Shown piece by piece: positions 42,669 to 51,148 of a stretch of DNA of 64,000 nt. Location of the stretch: assembly GCA_029263395.1 (NCBI GenBank), contig JAJCXO010000156.1, forward strand, positions 107,529-171,528, read 5' to 3'. Below the pieces are notes generated by a model that did no database searches, was not told the DNA's origin, and was given only the letters and a program-made list of their open reading frames with translations. The translations under genes and the position numbers were made by a program. Numbering within the stretch: the stretch's first letter is position 1; every line of letters starts with the position of its first letter. This DNA comes from Acidobacteriota bacterium. GTDB lineage: Bacteria > Acidobacteriota > Thermoanaerobaculia > Multivoradales > J023.

Positions 42669-43472
42669 TCAACTAAACCGGCTTACTCTCGAGGTTCTTC
42701 TGCTTCTTGCACTCTCGAGGGTTTCCGGTGAATCCATCTCGCTGACTGATTGCCCCAGGGGTCGGTTCTCCAATACAGATCGCGGGTTTTCCACAAACAA
42801 CCTGTTGGCAACCATCTCGCCCCGGGTCGACGCGATCACGTTGTAGGCCCGGGACAGTCCGGGCGGCCGAATGCCGGTGTTGTGAGCATCGCTGGCAACA
42901 AAATGCACCATGTCACGATCCAACATTCGAGCGGTTGCATCGCGAACCCACCGAGCACATTCGCCAGTCACACTCATCGCCGTAACCTGCATCAACGCGC
43001 CGTGGTCAATCATGGCGTCCAGATAGCGCAGGTCATCTGCCAGCCCACGAATTCTCTCTGGATGAGCGATCACAGGCAACCAATCTCTGATTGTCAGCTC
43101 GTAAATCAAGTCCAGCGGGTCTGGCCCCAAGCCTCTCGAGTCGAGTTCGAGCAACAAGTACCGTGACCCACAAAGCGAAAGTAGATCGCAATCAGGCAAG
43201 CGATCTAGCTCAGCGACACTTTGAGAGTTGATCGCGATCTCACCACCCAACTGGACATCGAGATAGTCGGCTGCCGCCGACCGCACCTCACGCCACTTCT
43301 GTAACAAAAAGGCCCGATCACTATTTTCCCAACGTTCGTGGCGAAGATGTGGCGTCGCGACGATGGTTGAGCAACCATCCTGCGCTGCCATCCGGCACAT
43401 CGCCAGCGCATCTCGCAGATCCGTCGCTCCGTCGTCTATACCTGGGAGCAGATGACTATGCAGGTCGATCAT
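42669..43472 (-). CDS. cpsB: PHP-type protein-tyrosine phosphatase (CpsB/YwqE-like)
   Basis: A 267-residue metal-dependent phosphatase of the polymerase-and-histidinol-phosphatase (PHP) fold. The opening MIDLHSHLLPGIDDGATD carries the first metal-binding His pair and Asp; IVATPHLRH, VIAHPERI and VASDAHNTGIR supply further metal ligands. Relatives dephosphorylate the tyrosine tail of their cognate capsule tyrosine kinase, tuning chain length and export. The kinase gene lies 66 bp upstream on the same strand, so this is very probably its antagonist. Confidence 0.9.
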   Translation of the reverse strand: MIDLHSHLLPGIDDGATDLRDALAMCRMAAQDGCSTIVATPHLRHERWENSDRAFLLQKWREVRSAAADYLDVQLGGEIAINSQSVAELDRLPDCDLLSLCGSRYLLLELDSRGLGPDPLDLIYELTIRDWLPVIAHPERIRGLADDLRYLDAMIDHGALMQVTAMSVTGECARWVRDATARMLDRDMVHFVASDAHNTGIRPPGLSRAYNVIASTRGEMVANRLFVENPRSVLENRPLGQSVSEMDSPETLESARSRRTSRVSRFS

Positions 43473-43538
43473 CTCTTTGATCTACCACGAAGAACTCGAT
43501 CAGGACCGGAGCAGAAGAGCACCAAAGGACGCCACAGC

Positions 43539-45905
43539 TCAAGCGGCGTTGTGGGTCTTCGATGGGTCGTTCTTTTCCTCGTACACGCCGTAGTATTGAT
43601 ATCTACGATTGTAGCCGGTCGGGCTGGTCCGGTACCGATTCAACACTGTGCCGAATATCTTGAGCTCTGCGTAACGCAAACGCTCGCGACAAAGCTTGGC
43701 GTCTTCCCTCACTAGCACGCCCGCCCGAGCACAGATCACCAAACCATCCGTCAAAGGCCCCAAAATCACCGCGTCAGCCACCGGTAACGCTGGCGGTGTA
43801 TCGATTAGGACGAAGTCGAAACGGGACCTGATTGCACTGATAAAGTCGCGCATCCTGTCTGAGGCCAACAATTCGGACGGATTGGGCGGGATGGGCCCGG
43901 ATGGGCAAGCGTAGAGGTTAGGGACCCCGGTATCGACAAACAGGTTCTCGATATCAACCTTGCCGGTCAAATAGTTGACGACGCCAAGACGATTCGAGAT
44001 CTTGAAAACCTTGTGCATCCGGGGCCGCCGCAAGTCAGCGTCGAGAACCAGGACTCGGCGCCCCAGTTGAGCAAATACCACACCCATGTTGCATGTCGTC
44101 GCGGTCTTGCCTTCTCCCGGCTCCGCGGACGTGACAGCAACCACCTTGAGTTCATCAGCACTAGACAGCAACAGAGCGGTTCGCAAGGAACGATAAGCTT
44201 CGCAGACCGCTAAACGAGAATTGGTATGGGGCAGCAGCTCGATTTCAAGTGTCGGCTCCGCGTCATCCACTCGCTTGTTCCGGCGCCCAAACTTGGCCGC
44301 CTTTGCTTCGCCTCCGCCGCTCGGCGAGTTATGGCTATAACCATAGCCGTAGCCATAACTGTAGCCATAACCGCCATTTCCGTACCGCCGCAGACCCTTG
44401 CCTCGCCTACTTTCAGCCATATCAGGAACGACCGCGAGAGTCGGGAAGCCTATAACCGCCTCCAACTCCTCGGGAGTCTTGATCGTCCGATCCAAGTACT
44501 CGAGCAAGAAAATACCGGCGAATCCCAACGCCAAGCCGATGAAGAGCGCCTGGCTCAAATTTTTCTTCAACGACGGCCTGAACGGCTTGGTGGGAACAAT
44601 CGCACGATCTACGATTCGGACATTCGACTCTTTGGAGCCTTGAGTCCGCGACGCTATCTCGGTTTCGGACAAGCGCTTGGTGAGGTCTTCCCTGAGCTGT
44701 TGACGCGTCTCGATGTAGGTTTTATGGCTCGAATACTCCAAAGCGGTTGAGTTCTGCAGCCTGGCATCCGCTGCCAACTTCTTCAGCTCATCTTCGAGAC
44801 TCTTCTCTTCGCGGAGTGCCTTTTGGAACTCCGCATACGCCTTGTCTCTGGTCTCTTCATACCTCTCATTGACCAGCCGCTCCAGTTGCCCCTTCAAGTC
44901 ATCGATCTCGCTCTTGCGTCGGACCATCTCTGGCCACGTCGGCAGGTAGGTTTCGAGCTTCGTTTTGTATTCACTCTGCAGCAAGAAAAGCTGGGACTTG
45001 AGCTTGCTGACTTGCCCACCTGAACTGGAGTTGGCGAGAGTTTCAGGAGTCAGGCTCAAAATGCCCTTGTAGGCAGCATCCTTACCGATCCGCACGGCAA
45101 CGACGCTGTTGTACTGCCCCTCCAACGTTTGTTGACGCTCGACAAGAGCCTTGCCTTCTGGATCGAGGGCGAATTCCTGATCCCTGGTCGAGAGCTGATT
45201 GAGGAACGTCCTCTTTGCTTCGATCTCCTCGCTCAACGTATCGATCTGCTTGGAAAGAAGCGAGGATGCTTGTCCAACCGTGTCGTGGCGAGTTTGGATC
45301 CCCCACTCGATGAACGCTTCGGCATACCCATCAGCGATCTGGGCTGCCAGCTCCGGTGAGGCGGAACGAAAAGAGAGCTCTACTAGCTGAGTCTCCTTGA
45401 TCGGTCGCACCGTCAGCCCAGTCTGTACAACGGCCGCCAGCTGAGCCAACTCGATGCTCGACGAGGATTGAACACCTTCTTCGGAAACATCCGGGCTCGG
45501 AGCGCGTCCCGTGAACACTGGGTTCTCGAATAGCCTCAGGTTCTGAACCACCCGCTCTGCCATCCCTCGACTGCGAAGCAACCGATACTGGGTCGGGTAA
45601 TACTCGAGATTCCACCAGTCCTCCAACCATCCCCCCTGCCCCAGAGCATAGAGAGACAGTCGTTTCCGTTCAATCTGGATCGTGGTCGTCGAACTGTACT
45701 CTTTGGTCGTCAAGGTATAGCGCACGAAGGCATAAGTACCAGCGATCAAGAGACAGACCAGCAAGAGCTGCCATCTACGTCTGATCGCGTTGACATACTT
45801 GCTGAGATCCAGATTGGCATCGCCATCGGGCAGCATCGGAGCCTCAGCCATGGGGAAACTCTGGAACCCCTCTCTCCGACCACGCTCAAAACTCTCGGGA
45901 TGCAT
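43539..45905 (-). CDS. wzc: Polysaccharide co-polymerase / tyrosine autokinase (Wzc-like)
   Basis: A 788-residue fusion of a Wzz-type chain-length domain and a bacterial tyrosine kinase. Two membrane helices (LLLVCLLIAGTYAFV and LFIGLALGFAGIFLLEY) bracket a coiled periplasmic domain. The cytoplasmic kinase has Walker A SAEPGEGKTATT (about 593-604), Walker A' VLDADLRRPR and Walker B VLIDTPPA. Six tyrosines cluster between about 758 and 775 (YRTSPTGYNRRYQYYGVY), the usual autophosphorylation tail. Between helix 2 and the kinase lies an unusual Tyr-Gly tract (GYGYSYGYGYGYS, about residues 518-530). It overlaps the wza stop by one base and precedes the cpsB phosphatase. Confidence 0.93.
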   Translation of the reverse strand: MHPESFERGRREGFQSFPMAEAPMLPDGDANLDLSKYVNAIRRRWQLLLVCLLIAGTYAFVRYTLTTKEYSSTTTIQIERKRLSLYALGQGGWLEDWWNLEYYPTQYRLLRSRGMAERVVQNLRLFENPVFTGRAPSPDVSEEGVQSSSSIELAQLAAVVQTGLTVRPIKETQLVELSFRSASPELAAQIADGYAEAFIEWGIQTRHDTVGQASSLLSKQIDTLSEEIEAKRTFLNQLSTRDQEFALDPEGKALVERQQTLEGQYNSVVAVRIGKDAAYKGILSLTPETLANSSSGGQVSKLKSQLFLLQSEYKTKLETYLPTWPEMVRRKSEIDDLKGQLERLVNERYEETRDKAYAEFQKALREEKSLEDELKKLAADARLQNSTALEYSSHKTYIETRQQLREDLTKRLSETEIASRTQGSKESNVRIVDRAIVPTKPFRPSLKKNLSQALFIGLALGFAGIFLLEYLDRTIKTPEELEAVIGFPTLAVVPDMAESRRGKGLRRYGNGGYGYSYGYGYGYSHNSPSGGGEAKAAKFGRRNKRVDDAEPTLEIELLPHTNSRLAVCEAYRSLRTALLLSSADELKVVAVTSAEPGEGKTATTCNMGVVFAQLGRRVLVLDADLRRPRMHKVFKISNRLGVVNYLTGKVDIENLFVDTGVPNLYACPSGPIPPNPSELLASDRMRDFISAIRSRFDFVLIDTPPALPVADAVILGPLTDGLVICARAGVLVREDAKLCRERLRYAELKIFGTVLNRYRTSPTGYNRRYQYYGVYEEKNDPSKTHNAA

Positions 45906-46738
45906 CAGAAGAAAGACTCCTTCACGATAATCAGATCACCGTCCTGAAGCGGCACATCCGGTTCCCGGTTGTTGAGCACTCGCCGAAAATCGACGACGAT
46001 TTCAGTTCGTCCTCCCGATGCAGCCTCACGCTGAATGCGAATTTTGTTCGAGGCGTTCTCCGTCAAACCACCCGCACGCGCCATAGCGGTCAGCAGGGTC
46101 GCTCGTTGACCAATAGGAAACACCAGGCTGCCAGTGTTGTTCACTTCGCCGATCAGTAAGACGGTCAGGTCCCGGGCCGGCGGCAGATTGATTAGATCGC
46201 CAGCGAAGATCGGAAGATTGGCCCTTGGGCTGCCGAGTTCGATCAAGTCCTTGACCCTAATCCGTACTTCATCGCTAAGCCCGTTACTCGCTCGGCGCCT
46301 GACGACAATCTCCTCCCCATGATTGGCCGCCACTCCCCCAGCCTCGAGCAAAACATCTAGCAGAGTCGCTCTCCTAGGTATGTTGTGCTTACCTGGCGAA
46401 ACAACAGCCCCCAACACCGAAACTGGCCGGGATCGATAGTTGGTCACCGAGATAGTTACCGTCGCTTTGCGTAACCCCCTGGACTCCAGCCGACTTCTAA
46501 TCCGATCGGCCAACTGTAGCTCGGTCAGTTCCTGCGCCTCGACGGTTCCGATCATCGGCAAACTGATGGTCCCATCGTCCGCCACTGTCACCTCCTGGTT
46601 CAGGTCTTCCACCTCTTCGACGTGGACCTGAATCTGGTCACGCGGACCGATGCGATACTGGCCAGCAGTCTCGAGTTGCTGGGCGCTGACTCCTGTCGCC
46701 AGCAGTGTTAGCACGGCGATGAAAAGACACCATCTCAT
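45905..46738 (-). CDS. wza: Polysaccharide export outer-membrane protein (Wza/OPX-like)
   Basis: A 277-residue exported protein with a signal peptide (LFIAVLTLLATGVSAQ). The Poly_export domain opens with YRIGPRDQIQVHVEEVEDL and GTISLPMIGTVEAQ, followed by two SLBB-like segments (SVLGAVVSPGKHNIPRRATL and LLIGEVNNTGSLVFPIGQ). There is no lipobox Cys and no obvious C-terminal amphipathic helix of the kind E. coli Wza uses to cross the outer membrane. It may therefore be a shorter OPX protein needing a separate outer-membrane partner. First gene of the wzc-cpsB-TPR operon. Confidence 0.9.
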   Translation of the reverse strand: MRWCLFIAVLTLLATGVSAQQLETAGQYRIGPRDQIQVHVEEVEDLNQEVTVADDGTISLPMIGTVEAQELTELQLADRIRSRLESRGLRKATVTISVTNYRSRPVSVLGAVVSPGKHNIPRRATLLDVLLEAGGVAANHGEEIVVRRRASNGLSDEVRIRVKDLIELGSPRANLPIFAGDLINLPPARDLTVLLIGEVNNTGSLVFPIGQRATLLTAMARAGGLTENASNKIRIQREAASGGRTEIVVDFRRVLNNREPDVPLQDGDLIIVKESFF

Positions 46739-47037
46739 AGCCTGAGACTACAACAGGTTCAAGAACTTGCGCTAGGAACCCTGGCCTTCGCCAAGCCTCG
46801 CAATACCCCCATAGCCATTGCCCCTGAAATCTCGCGGGAGGCAGTACAGACTCGGATTTGCCTTCCTCGTGGAGCTATCGGCTATCTCTTACACACTCAG
46901 AGCGAACTCTACTTCCTCAAGAGTTCAATCGCTCAATCCCCTCATCGAGTTCTGGGGGATACGAGAGCATCGCGTGTTGCGACCCTCAACTGACTAGGAT
47001 ACTCTTGAGTTTCGTCTCGTTTGGCGAAGGAGGAATC
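46739..47037. other. Divergent intergenic region of the polysaccharide locus
   Basis: 299 bp between the minus-strand wza operon and the plus-strand gene at 47038; it should hold promoters for both. I find no convincing -35/-10 pair, inverted repeat or RNA motif. An open frame through it upstream of 47038 has no ribosome-binding site and is taken as spurious. Confidence 0.45.
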
Positions 47038-47958
47038 ATGCGGACTAAAAAAGCAACCATCGTTTTGGCCACCGCAATCTGCGTGCTGCTCGTCACTACG
47101 GCCGACCTCAGCGCTCAGGGAGCCTTGACAGTAGCGGCCGATGACGTCGAATGCTTGCCGATTGGCGACAATGGCGTCGCTTGGAGTCAGGTAGACAACA
47201 ATGTTCCGGATACGACTGTACGCCTGAATTTTCGGCGGATGCACGATGCGGTAGAAGACCTCTACTACGTCAAGATGAACCCAGGTAGCCCGGGACGCTA
47301 TTGGGGAGTTTTCCCGAAGGCGGAAGATCGCGAGCTCGATCGTCACGAACTGATCGAAACCCGTGAAGAGATTCAGGACGAGTACCGGTGGGCGGCTTGG
47401 TGGAAAGCAAAGGAGCTCGATGACGACCGAGATCCCAACGACCCCCATGATGAAGCCGAACTCGACGATGATCTTCTGCGTGAACGGGCCAGCCTCGGCA
47501 AAGAGCTCCCCAGGGATTGGCTAGCCAAGATGGACGATCCTTCATTTCAGGACTGGTTGGAGCAACTCGAGAACGAGCCCGCCGAGTACTACGTATCTGT
47601 ACATGACGCAACCGGGCGGCAACTGGCTAAGTCACCAACCAAGGTCACCGAGGTCAGGGAGAATTGCCGGATCGACCTGTCGCCTCAAGAACGGGGTGAA
47701 GCCGAAAATCTAACCGTTGGTGAAACCGCTCATTGGCAGCGCGATGAGGAGGTTTTCCATTGGCTCTGTGACGGGATCGTGTCCCGCATCGACCCTACCG
47801 ATGTCTTGAGAGGTGACGGCATCTGCCGCGCCTGCGTCATAGCGTGGTGGAAAAAGAAACAGGTTTTGCTAGCTACGGCACTGGTTCCGATCAGCACCGG
47901 AGTTATCATCCAAAAAGATCCAGAACCGCCGGTTTCTCCAGACGCACCTGCACCTTAG
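47038..47958 (+). CDS. Exported protein of unknown function
   Basis: A 306-residue protein I do not recognise. GGAGGA precedes the ATG at 47038 and a signal peptide follows (TIVLATAICVLLVTTADLSAQG). The mature part is rich in Asp, Glu and Trp (WAAWWKAKELDDDRDPND, WLEQLENEPAEYYVSV) and has few Cys: one near the N-terminus, a CR around 270 and a CRAC pair. A hydrophobic segment near the end (VLLATALVPISTGVII, after KKK) could be a membrane anchor, followed by a Pro-rich tail. It stands alone between the wza operon and the sugar genes and ends at a strong hairpin. A role in polysaccharide export or surface anchoring is possible from position only. Confidence 0.7.
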   Translation: MRTKKATIVLATAICVLLVTTADLSAQGALTVAADDVECLPIGDNGVAWSQVDNNVPDTTVRLNFRRMHDAVEDLYYVKMNPGSPGRYWGVFPKAEDRELDRHELIETREEIQDEYRWAAWWKAKELDDDRDPNDPHDEAELDDDLLRERASLGKELPRDWLAKMDDPSFQDWLEQLENEPAEYYVSVHDATGRQLAKSPTKVTEVRENCRIDLSPQERGEAENLTVGETAHWQRDEEVFHWLCDGIVSRIDPTDVLRGDGICRACVIAWWKKKQVLLATALVPISTGVIIQKDPEPPVSPDAPAP

Positions 47959-47988
47959 ACCCCTGAGAGGGCGAGCCATCGCTCGTCA

Positions 47989-48038
47989 AAATAGGCTCCG
48001 GTCGCCTGTGTCATATCGACACAGCCCGGAGCTTATTT
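47989..48038. terminator. Long hairpin, probable terminator
   Basis: AAATAGGCTCCGG (47989-48001) pairs with CCGGAGCTTATTT (48026-48038) in a 13-bp stem with one G-T wobble. Inside it CTGTGTC and GACACAG form a second 7-bp stem. It starts 31 bp after the stop of the unknown exported gene. AT-rich flanks on both sides would let it stop transcription from either direction, although the T-tract is interrupted. Confidence 0.72.
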
Positions 48039-48096
48039 CGTTCTAGGCATCGAAGCTGCTCATCGCCACTACAAGCATGAATCCAGCCACAAAGGA

Positions 48097-48226
48097 TGCT
48101 AAACTGCCTGTGTTTCCCAGGAGTGCTTGGGGGCCAGCGGCCCATGCGCAACAGGGCTTTTTCTCGCGGTGAATAGTCACCGACAGGGGCGGAGCCTATC
48201 CAACTGAAGCCTAGAGTAGGAACTCG
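48097..48226 (+). promoter_or_regulatory. Candidate promoter and structured leader of the sugar-gene operon
   Basis: An extended -10 element TGCTAAACT lies at 48097-48105. The 120-base leader then holds a stem CCCAG/CTTGGG (48116-48131) and a perfect GGGCC-AGC-GGCCC hairpin (48131-48143) whose 3' arm can instead pair with GGGC at 48154-48157, just before TTTTT. These two pairings exclude each other, as in attenuators. A ten-codon frame (MRNRAFSRGE, 48144-48176) lies in the leader. The leader precedes an operon that encodes a NusG/RfaH-like factor as its second gene. Function is inferred from layout. Confidence 0.45.
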
Positions 48227-49234
48227 ATGCGTAGAGCGTTCTCTCGTAACTCTCGAATATTTGTCGCTGGCCACCGCGGCCTGGTCGGCTCGGCCATCAT
48301 GCGACGACTCAAAGCTGAAGGATACGTCAATCTACTAACGGCTGACCGCGAGCAACTCGATCTTCGCAATCAGGCTGACGTCAACAGTTGGTTTCGAGAT
48401 CATCGGCCTGAGATTGTATTCTTGGTAGCTGGCACGGTCGGTGGAATTCTCGCGAATTCGACTCGGCCTGCCGAATTCATCTACGACAATCTCCTCATAC
48501 ATGCAACCACGGTGCATGCAGCGTACCTTTACGGCGTCCAGAAGCTGATGTACTTGGGTAGCTCCTGTATCTACCCACGAGCCTGCTCTCAGCCGATCAA
48601 AGAAGAGTACTTGTTGACCGGCCCTTTGGAACCGACCAATGAGCCGTACGCGGTCGCGAAAATCGCCGGTATCAAGCTCTGCCAATCTTATCGAGAACAG
48701 TATGGCTGTCGCTTCGTCTCCGTGATCCCGACGAACCTCTACGGGCCGAACGACAACTTCGATCTAGACAGCTCTCACGTGCTACCAGCGCTCATTCGCA
48801 AGGTCCATGAAGCAAAGCTAGCCGGCCAAAAAGAAGTTGTGGTCTGGGGGACTGGGACACCGCGCCGAGAGTTCTTGCACGTCGACGACTTGGCCGATTG
48901 TTGCCTGTTCCTGATGCACCATTACGATGGCAGTTTGCCTCTCAACGTAGGCACAGGCACAGATCTGACCATCTACGAACTGGTTGATCGCATCCGCAAG
49001 ATCGTCTATCCAGAAGTCGAGATTGTTCTCGACGCTGAGAAACCTGATGGGATGCCCCGCAAGCTACTGGACATTCATCGGCTAGAAGAGTTGGGCTGGC
49101 GGTTCAAGATCTCTCTGGATGAAGGTATCGCAGCGACCTATCAGTGGTTCATGGAGCACCAGGAGAAAGCAACTAAACCTCCGGATAGCAATGCAACCAC
49201 TCTTCACGCGACACAACATCGAGTGTCCCGCTGA
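48227..49234 (+). CDS. fcl: GDP-L-fucose synthase
   Basis: Short-chain dehydrogenase that epimerises and reduces GDP-4-keto-6-deoxy-mannose to GDP-L-fucose with NADPH. The NADP-binding motif is FVAGHRGLVGSAI. Family-specific blocks are LGSSCIYPRACSQPIKEEYL (Ser of the catalytic triad), TNEPYAVAKIAG (Tyr and Lys) and NLYGPNDNFDLDSSHVLPAL. At 335 residues it has the normal length. AGGA lies 6 bases before the ATG. The upstream enzyme, GDP-mannose 4,6-dehydratase (gmd), is not in the window, so its substrate must come from a gene elsewhere. First gene of the plus-strand sugar operon. Confidence 0.93.
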   Translation: MRRAFSRNSRIFVAGHRGLVGSAIMRRLKAEGYVNLLTADREQLDLRNQADVNSWFRDHRPEIVFLVAGTVGGILANSTRPAEFIYDNLLIHATTVHAAYLYGVQKLMYLGSSCIYPRACSQPIKEEYLLTGPLEPTNEPYAVAKIAGIKLCQSYREQYGCRFVSVIPTNLYGPNDNFDLDSSHVLPALIRKVHEAKLAGQKEVVVWGTGTPRREFLHVDDLADCCLFLMHHYDGSLPLNVGTGTDLTIYELVDRIRKIVYPEVEIVLDAEKPDGMPRKLLDIHRLEELGWRFKISLDEGIAATYQWFMEHQEKATKPPDSNATTLHATQHRVSR

Positions 49235-49245
49235 TTGCCCCCGTA

Positions 49246-49833
49246 ATGCCCATTCTCAAGCAAGAAATCGATCTCCACCCTCCTGGCCTCTTCGGGGCAC
49301 CCTTCCCTCCGTGGCAAGTTGCGTATGTCCGCAGTCGCCACGAGAAAGCGCTCGCCCGCTACTTACTGCGTCATGGCATTCCCTTCTACCTGCCTCAGTT
49401 TCTGCAGGAGAGGCGTATCGATGGCCGAAAACGCATTTCCAGCCTGCCACTGTTTCCGGGTTATGTTTTCCTACCTATCTCGACAGCCGAACGCAAGAAA
49501 TCCCTGGAGAGCAACCTAGTCGTCAGGCTCATAGAAGTGTTCGATCAGGCACTGATCCATGGCGAGCTAATGAGGCTATGGGAGCTTCAAATCACAGGAA
49601 CACCCTTAGTGCCTCATCCCTACTTGGAGATCGGGCAGGAAGTTGACGTGATCGCTGGCCCCCTCAAAGGCTGCCGTGGCACGATTCAGAGACAGCATGG
49701 GCAACTACGGTTAGTCGTCTCAGTGACCCTGCTTAGACGCTCGGTGGCTGCCACTTTGGATCGTGAGTCAGTGGTACCAGTCCCTTTCCCTTCGCCTAGG
49801 CGTGAGCTGGCTCGCTCCCCCGTGGTTCTTTGA
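49246..49833 (+). CDS. NusG/RfaH-like transcription antitermination factor
   Basis: A 195-residue NusG paralogue. The N-terminal NGN domain shows WQVAYVRSRHEKALARYLLR and LPLFPGYVFLP, and the C-terminal KOW domain shows IGQEVDVIAGPLKGCRGTI. Such specialised NusG proteins (RfaH, UpxY, LoaP) bind RNA polymerase paused in the leader of long polysaccharide operons and let it read through terminators. Placement as the second gene, 11 bp after fcl, supports action on this operon itself. It does not resemble housekeeping NusG in its N-terminus (a Pro-rich opening and no long acidic insert). Target site unproven; the leader at 48097-48226 is the obvious candidate. Confidence 0.88.
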   Translation: MPILKQEIDLHPPGLFGAPFPPWQVAYVRSRHEKALARYLLRHGIPFYLPQFLQERRIDGRKRISSLPLFPGYVFLPISTAERKKSLESNLVVRLIEVFDQALIHGELMRLWELQITGTPLVPHPYLEIGQEVDVIAGPLKGCRGTIQRQHGQLRLVVSVTLLRRSVAATLDRESVVPVPFPSPRRELARSPVVL

Positions 49834-49933
49834 TACGGGTTCTGTTCGCCTTAGCTTTCCGCACTCACCACTTCAGCGTCCGGTCCCAAAGCTCAGCAAC
49901 CTGCACTGGACCCGAGTTCTAGGCAAACACCGA

Positions 49934-51148
49934 ATGAGCCGTAAGAGGTCAACTATCGACCGACCAGCAGTCATGGACCGCTATCTCCCCTACAGTCGGC
50001 AGAACATCACCGAAGACGATATTCGTGCCGTCACAGAAGTTCTTCGCTCAGATTGGCTGACAACTGGCCCCAAAGTCGAAGAATTCGAACAGGCTGTTGC
50101 AGAAGCATCGGGAGTCAAACGAGCTGTAGCCGTCGCCAACGGCACTGCAGCACTCCACACCGCGATGTTCGGGCTAAATATCGGCCCTGGAGATGAAGTG
50201 ATCGTTCCGGCGATTACTTTCGCTGCCACTGCCAATTGTGTTGTCTATCAGGGAGGCACCCCAGTCTTCGCCGATGTAGATCCAGACACTCTGTTGCTGG
50301 ATCCAGCCTCGGTCGAGAAAAGGATTACGACTCGGACCAAGGCCATCATTGCTGTCGATTATGCAGGCCAGCCTTGTGACTATGACGCCCTTCGACAACT
50401 CGCAGAGGAAAGCCGGGCGAGCTTAGTCGCAGACGCTTGCCACGCCTTGGGAGCACGCTATAAGGGAGCCCTCGTCGGCTCGTTGGCGAAGCTCAGCACT
50501 TTCAGCTTTCATCCAGTTAAACCAATCACCACGGCTGAAGGCGGCATGGTCACCACGAATCGTGACGACCTAGCCGAACGCATGCGGCACTTTCGAAACC
50601 ACGGCATCACGACCGACCACCGTCAGCGAGAACTCCAGGGGTCTTGGTTCTACGAAATGACCGACCTTGGCTTCAACTATCGCTTGTCTGACCTCCAGTG
50701 CGCCCTGGGGCTTAGTCAGTTGGCTCGCCTCGACGGTTGGATGGCACAACGCCAAGCGCTCGCCCGACGATATGACGAGGAGTTTTCCAAGATCCCAGAG
50801 GTCACGCCGTTAGTTACACGGCCAGAAGTGGAGCACGCCTACCACCTCTACGTCATCAGACTTAGCGCCAACGGCCTTGCAAAGTATCGACAAGAAATCT
50901 TCGCCAACCTGCGGGCAGCGGGAGTAGGGGTCAACGTACACTACATTCCCGTCCATTTGCACCCCTATTATCAACGCACCTTCGAGACTCGCCCAGGCCT
51001 CTGTCCAAAGGCCGAACTGGCATACGAACAAATACTCTCGTTGCCATTGTTCCCAGCCATGACAAGTTCTGATGTCGATGACATCGTTGGAGTCATCGCC
51101 GAAACTGTCGCAACGTTCTCAGGTTGCGGAAAAGATCTTGAGATCTGA
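49934..51148 (+). CDS. pseC: UDP-4-keto-sugar aminotransferase (PseC-like)
   Basis: PLP-dependent DegT/DnrJ/EryC1/StrS-family sugar aminotransferase, second step of pseudaminic acid synthesis (amination at C4). Features: YLPYSRQNITEDDIRAVTEV at the N-terminus, VANGTAALHTAMFGLNIGPG, PAITFAATANCVVYQGGTPV, DACHALGARY, and the PLP lysine in FSFHPVKPITTAEGGM. NYRLSDLQCALG and VNVHYIPVHLHPYY are family blocks for this subgroup. I place the start at 49934 (404 residues). An ATG at 49973 is also possible, and 49763 would add an unrelated extension overlapping the NusG gene. PseC assignment rests on subgroup motifs and on pseG/pseH and pseI being next. Confidence 0.87.
   Translation: MSRKRSTIDRPAVMDRYLPYSRQNITEDDIRAVTEVLRSDWLTTGPKVEEFEQAVAEASGVKRAVAVANGTAALHTAMFGLNIGPGDEVIVPAITFAATANCVVYQGGTPVFADVDPDTLLLDPASVEKRITTRTKAIIAVDYAGQPCDYDALRQLAEESRASLVADACHALGARYKGALVGSLAKLSTFSFHPVKPITTAEGGMVTTNRDDLAERMRHFRNHGITTDHRQRELQGSWFYEMTDLGFNYRLSDLQCALGLSQLARLDGWMAQRQALARRYDEEFSKIPEVTPLVTRPEVEHAYHLYVIRLSANGLAKYRQEIFANLRAAGVGVNVHYIPVHLHPYYQRTFETRPGLCPKAELAYEQILSLPLFPAMTSSDVDDIVGVIAETVATFSGCGKDLEI

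Noticed and set aside
46858..47037. N-terminal extension of the unknown exported protein
   Set aside because: It would bury the signal peptide, has no ribosome-binding site, and a strong GGAGGA lies before 47038.
47850..47958. PEP-CTERM sorting signal at the end of the unknown exported protein
   Set aside because: There is a PEP-like string, but it follows the hydrophobic helix rather than preceding it, and no basic tail ends the protein.
48181..48200. ops/JUMPstart element
   Set aside because: GGCGGAGCC resembles but does not match GGCGGTAGC, and no JUMPstart core is present.
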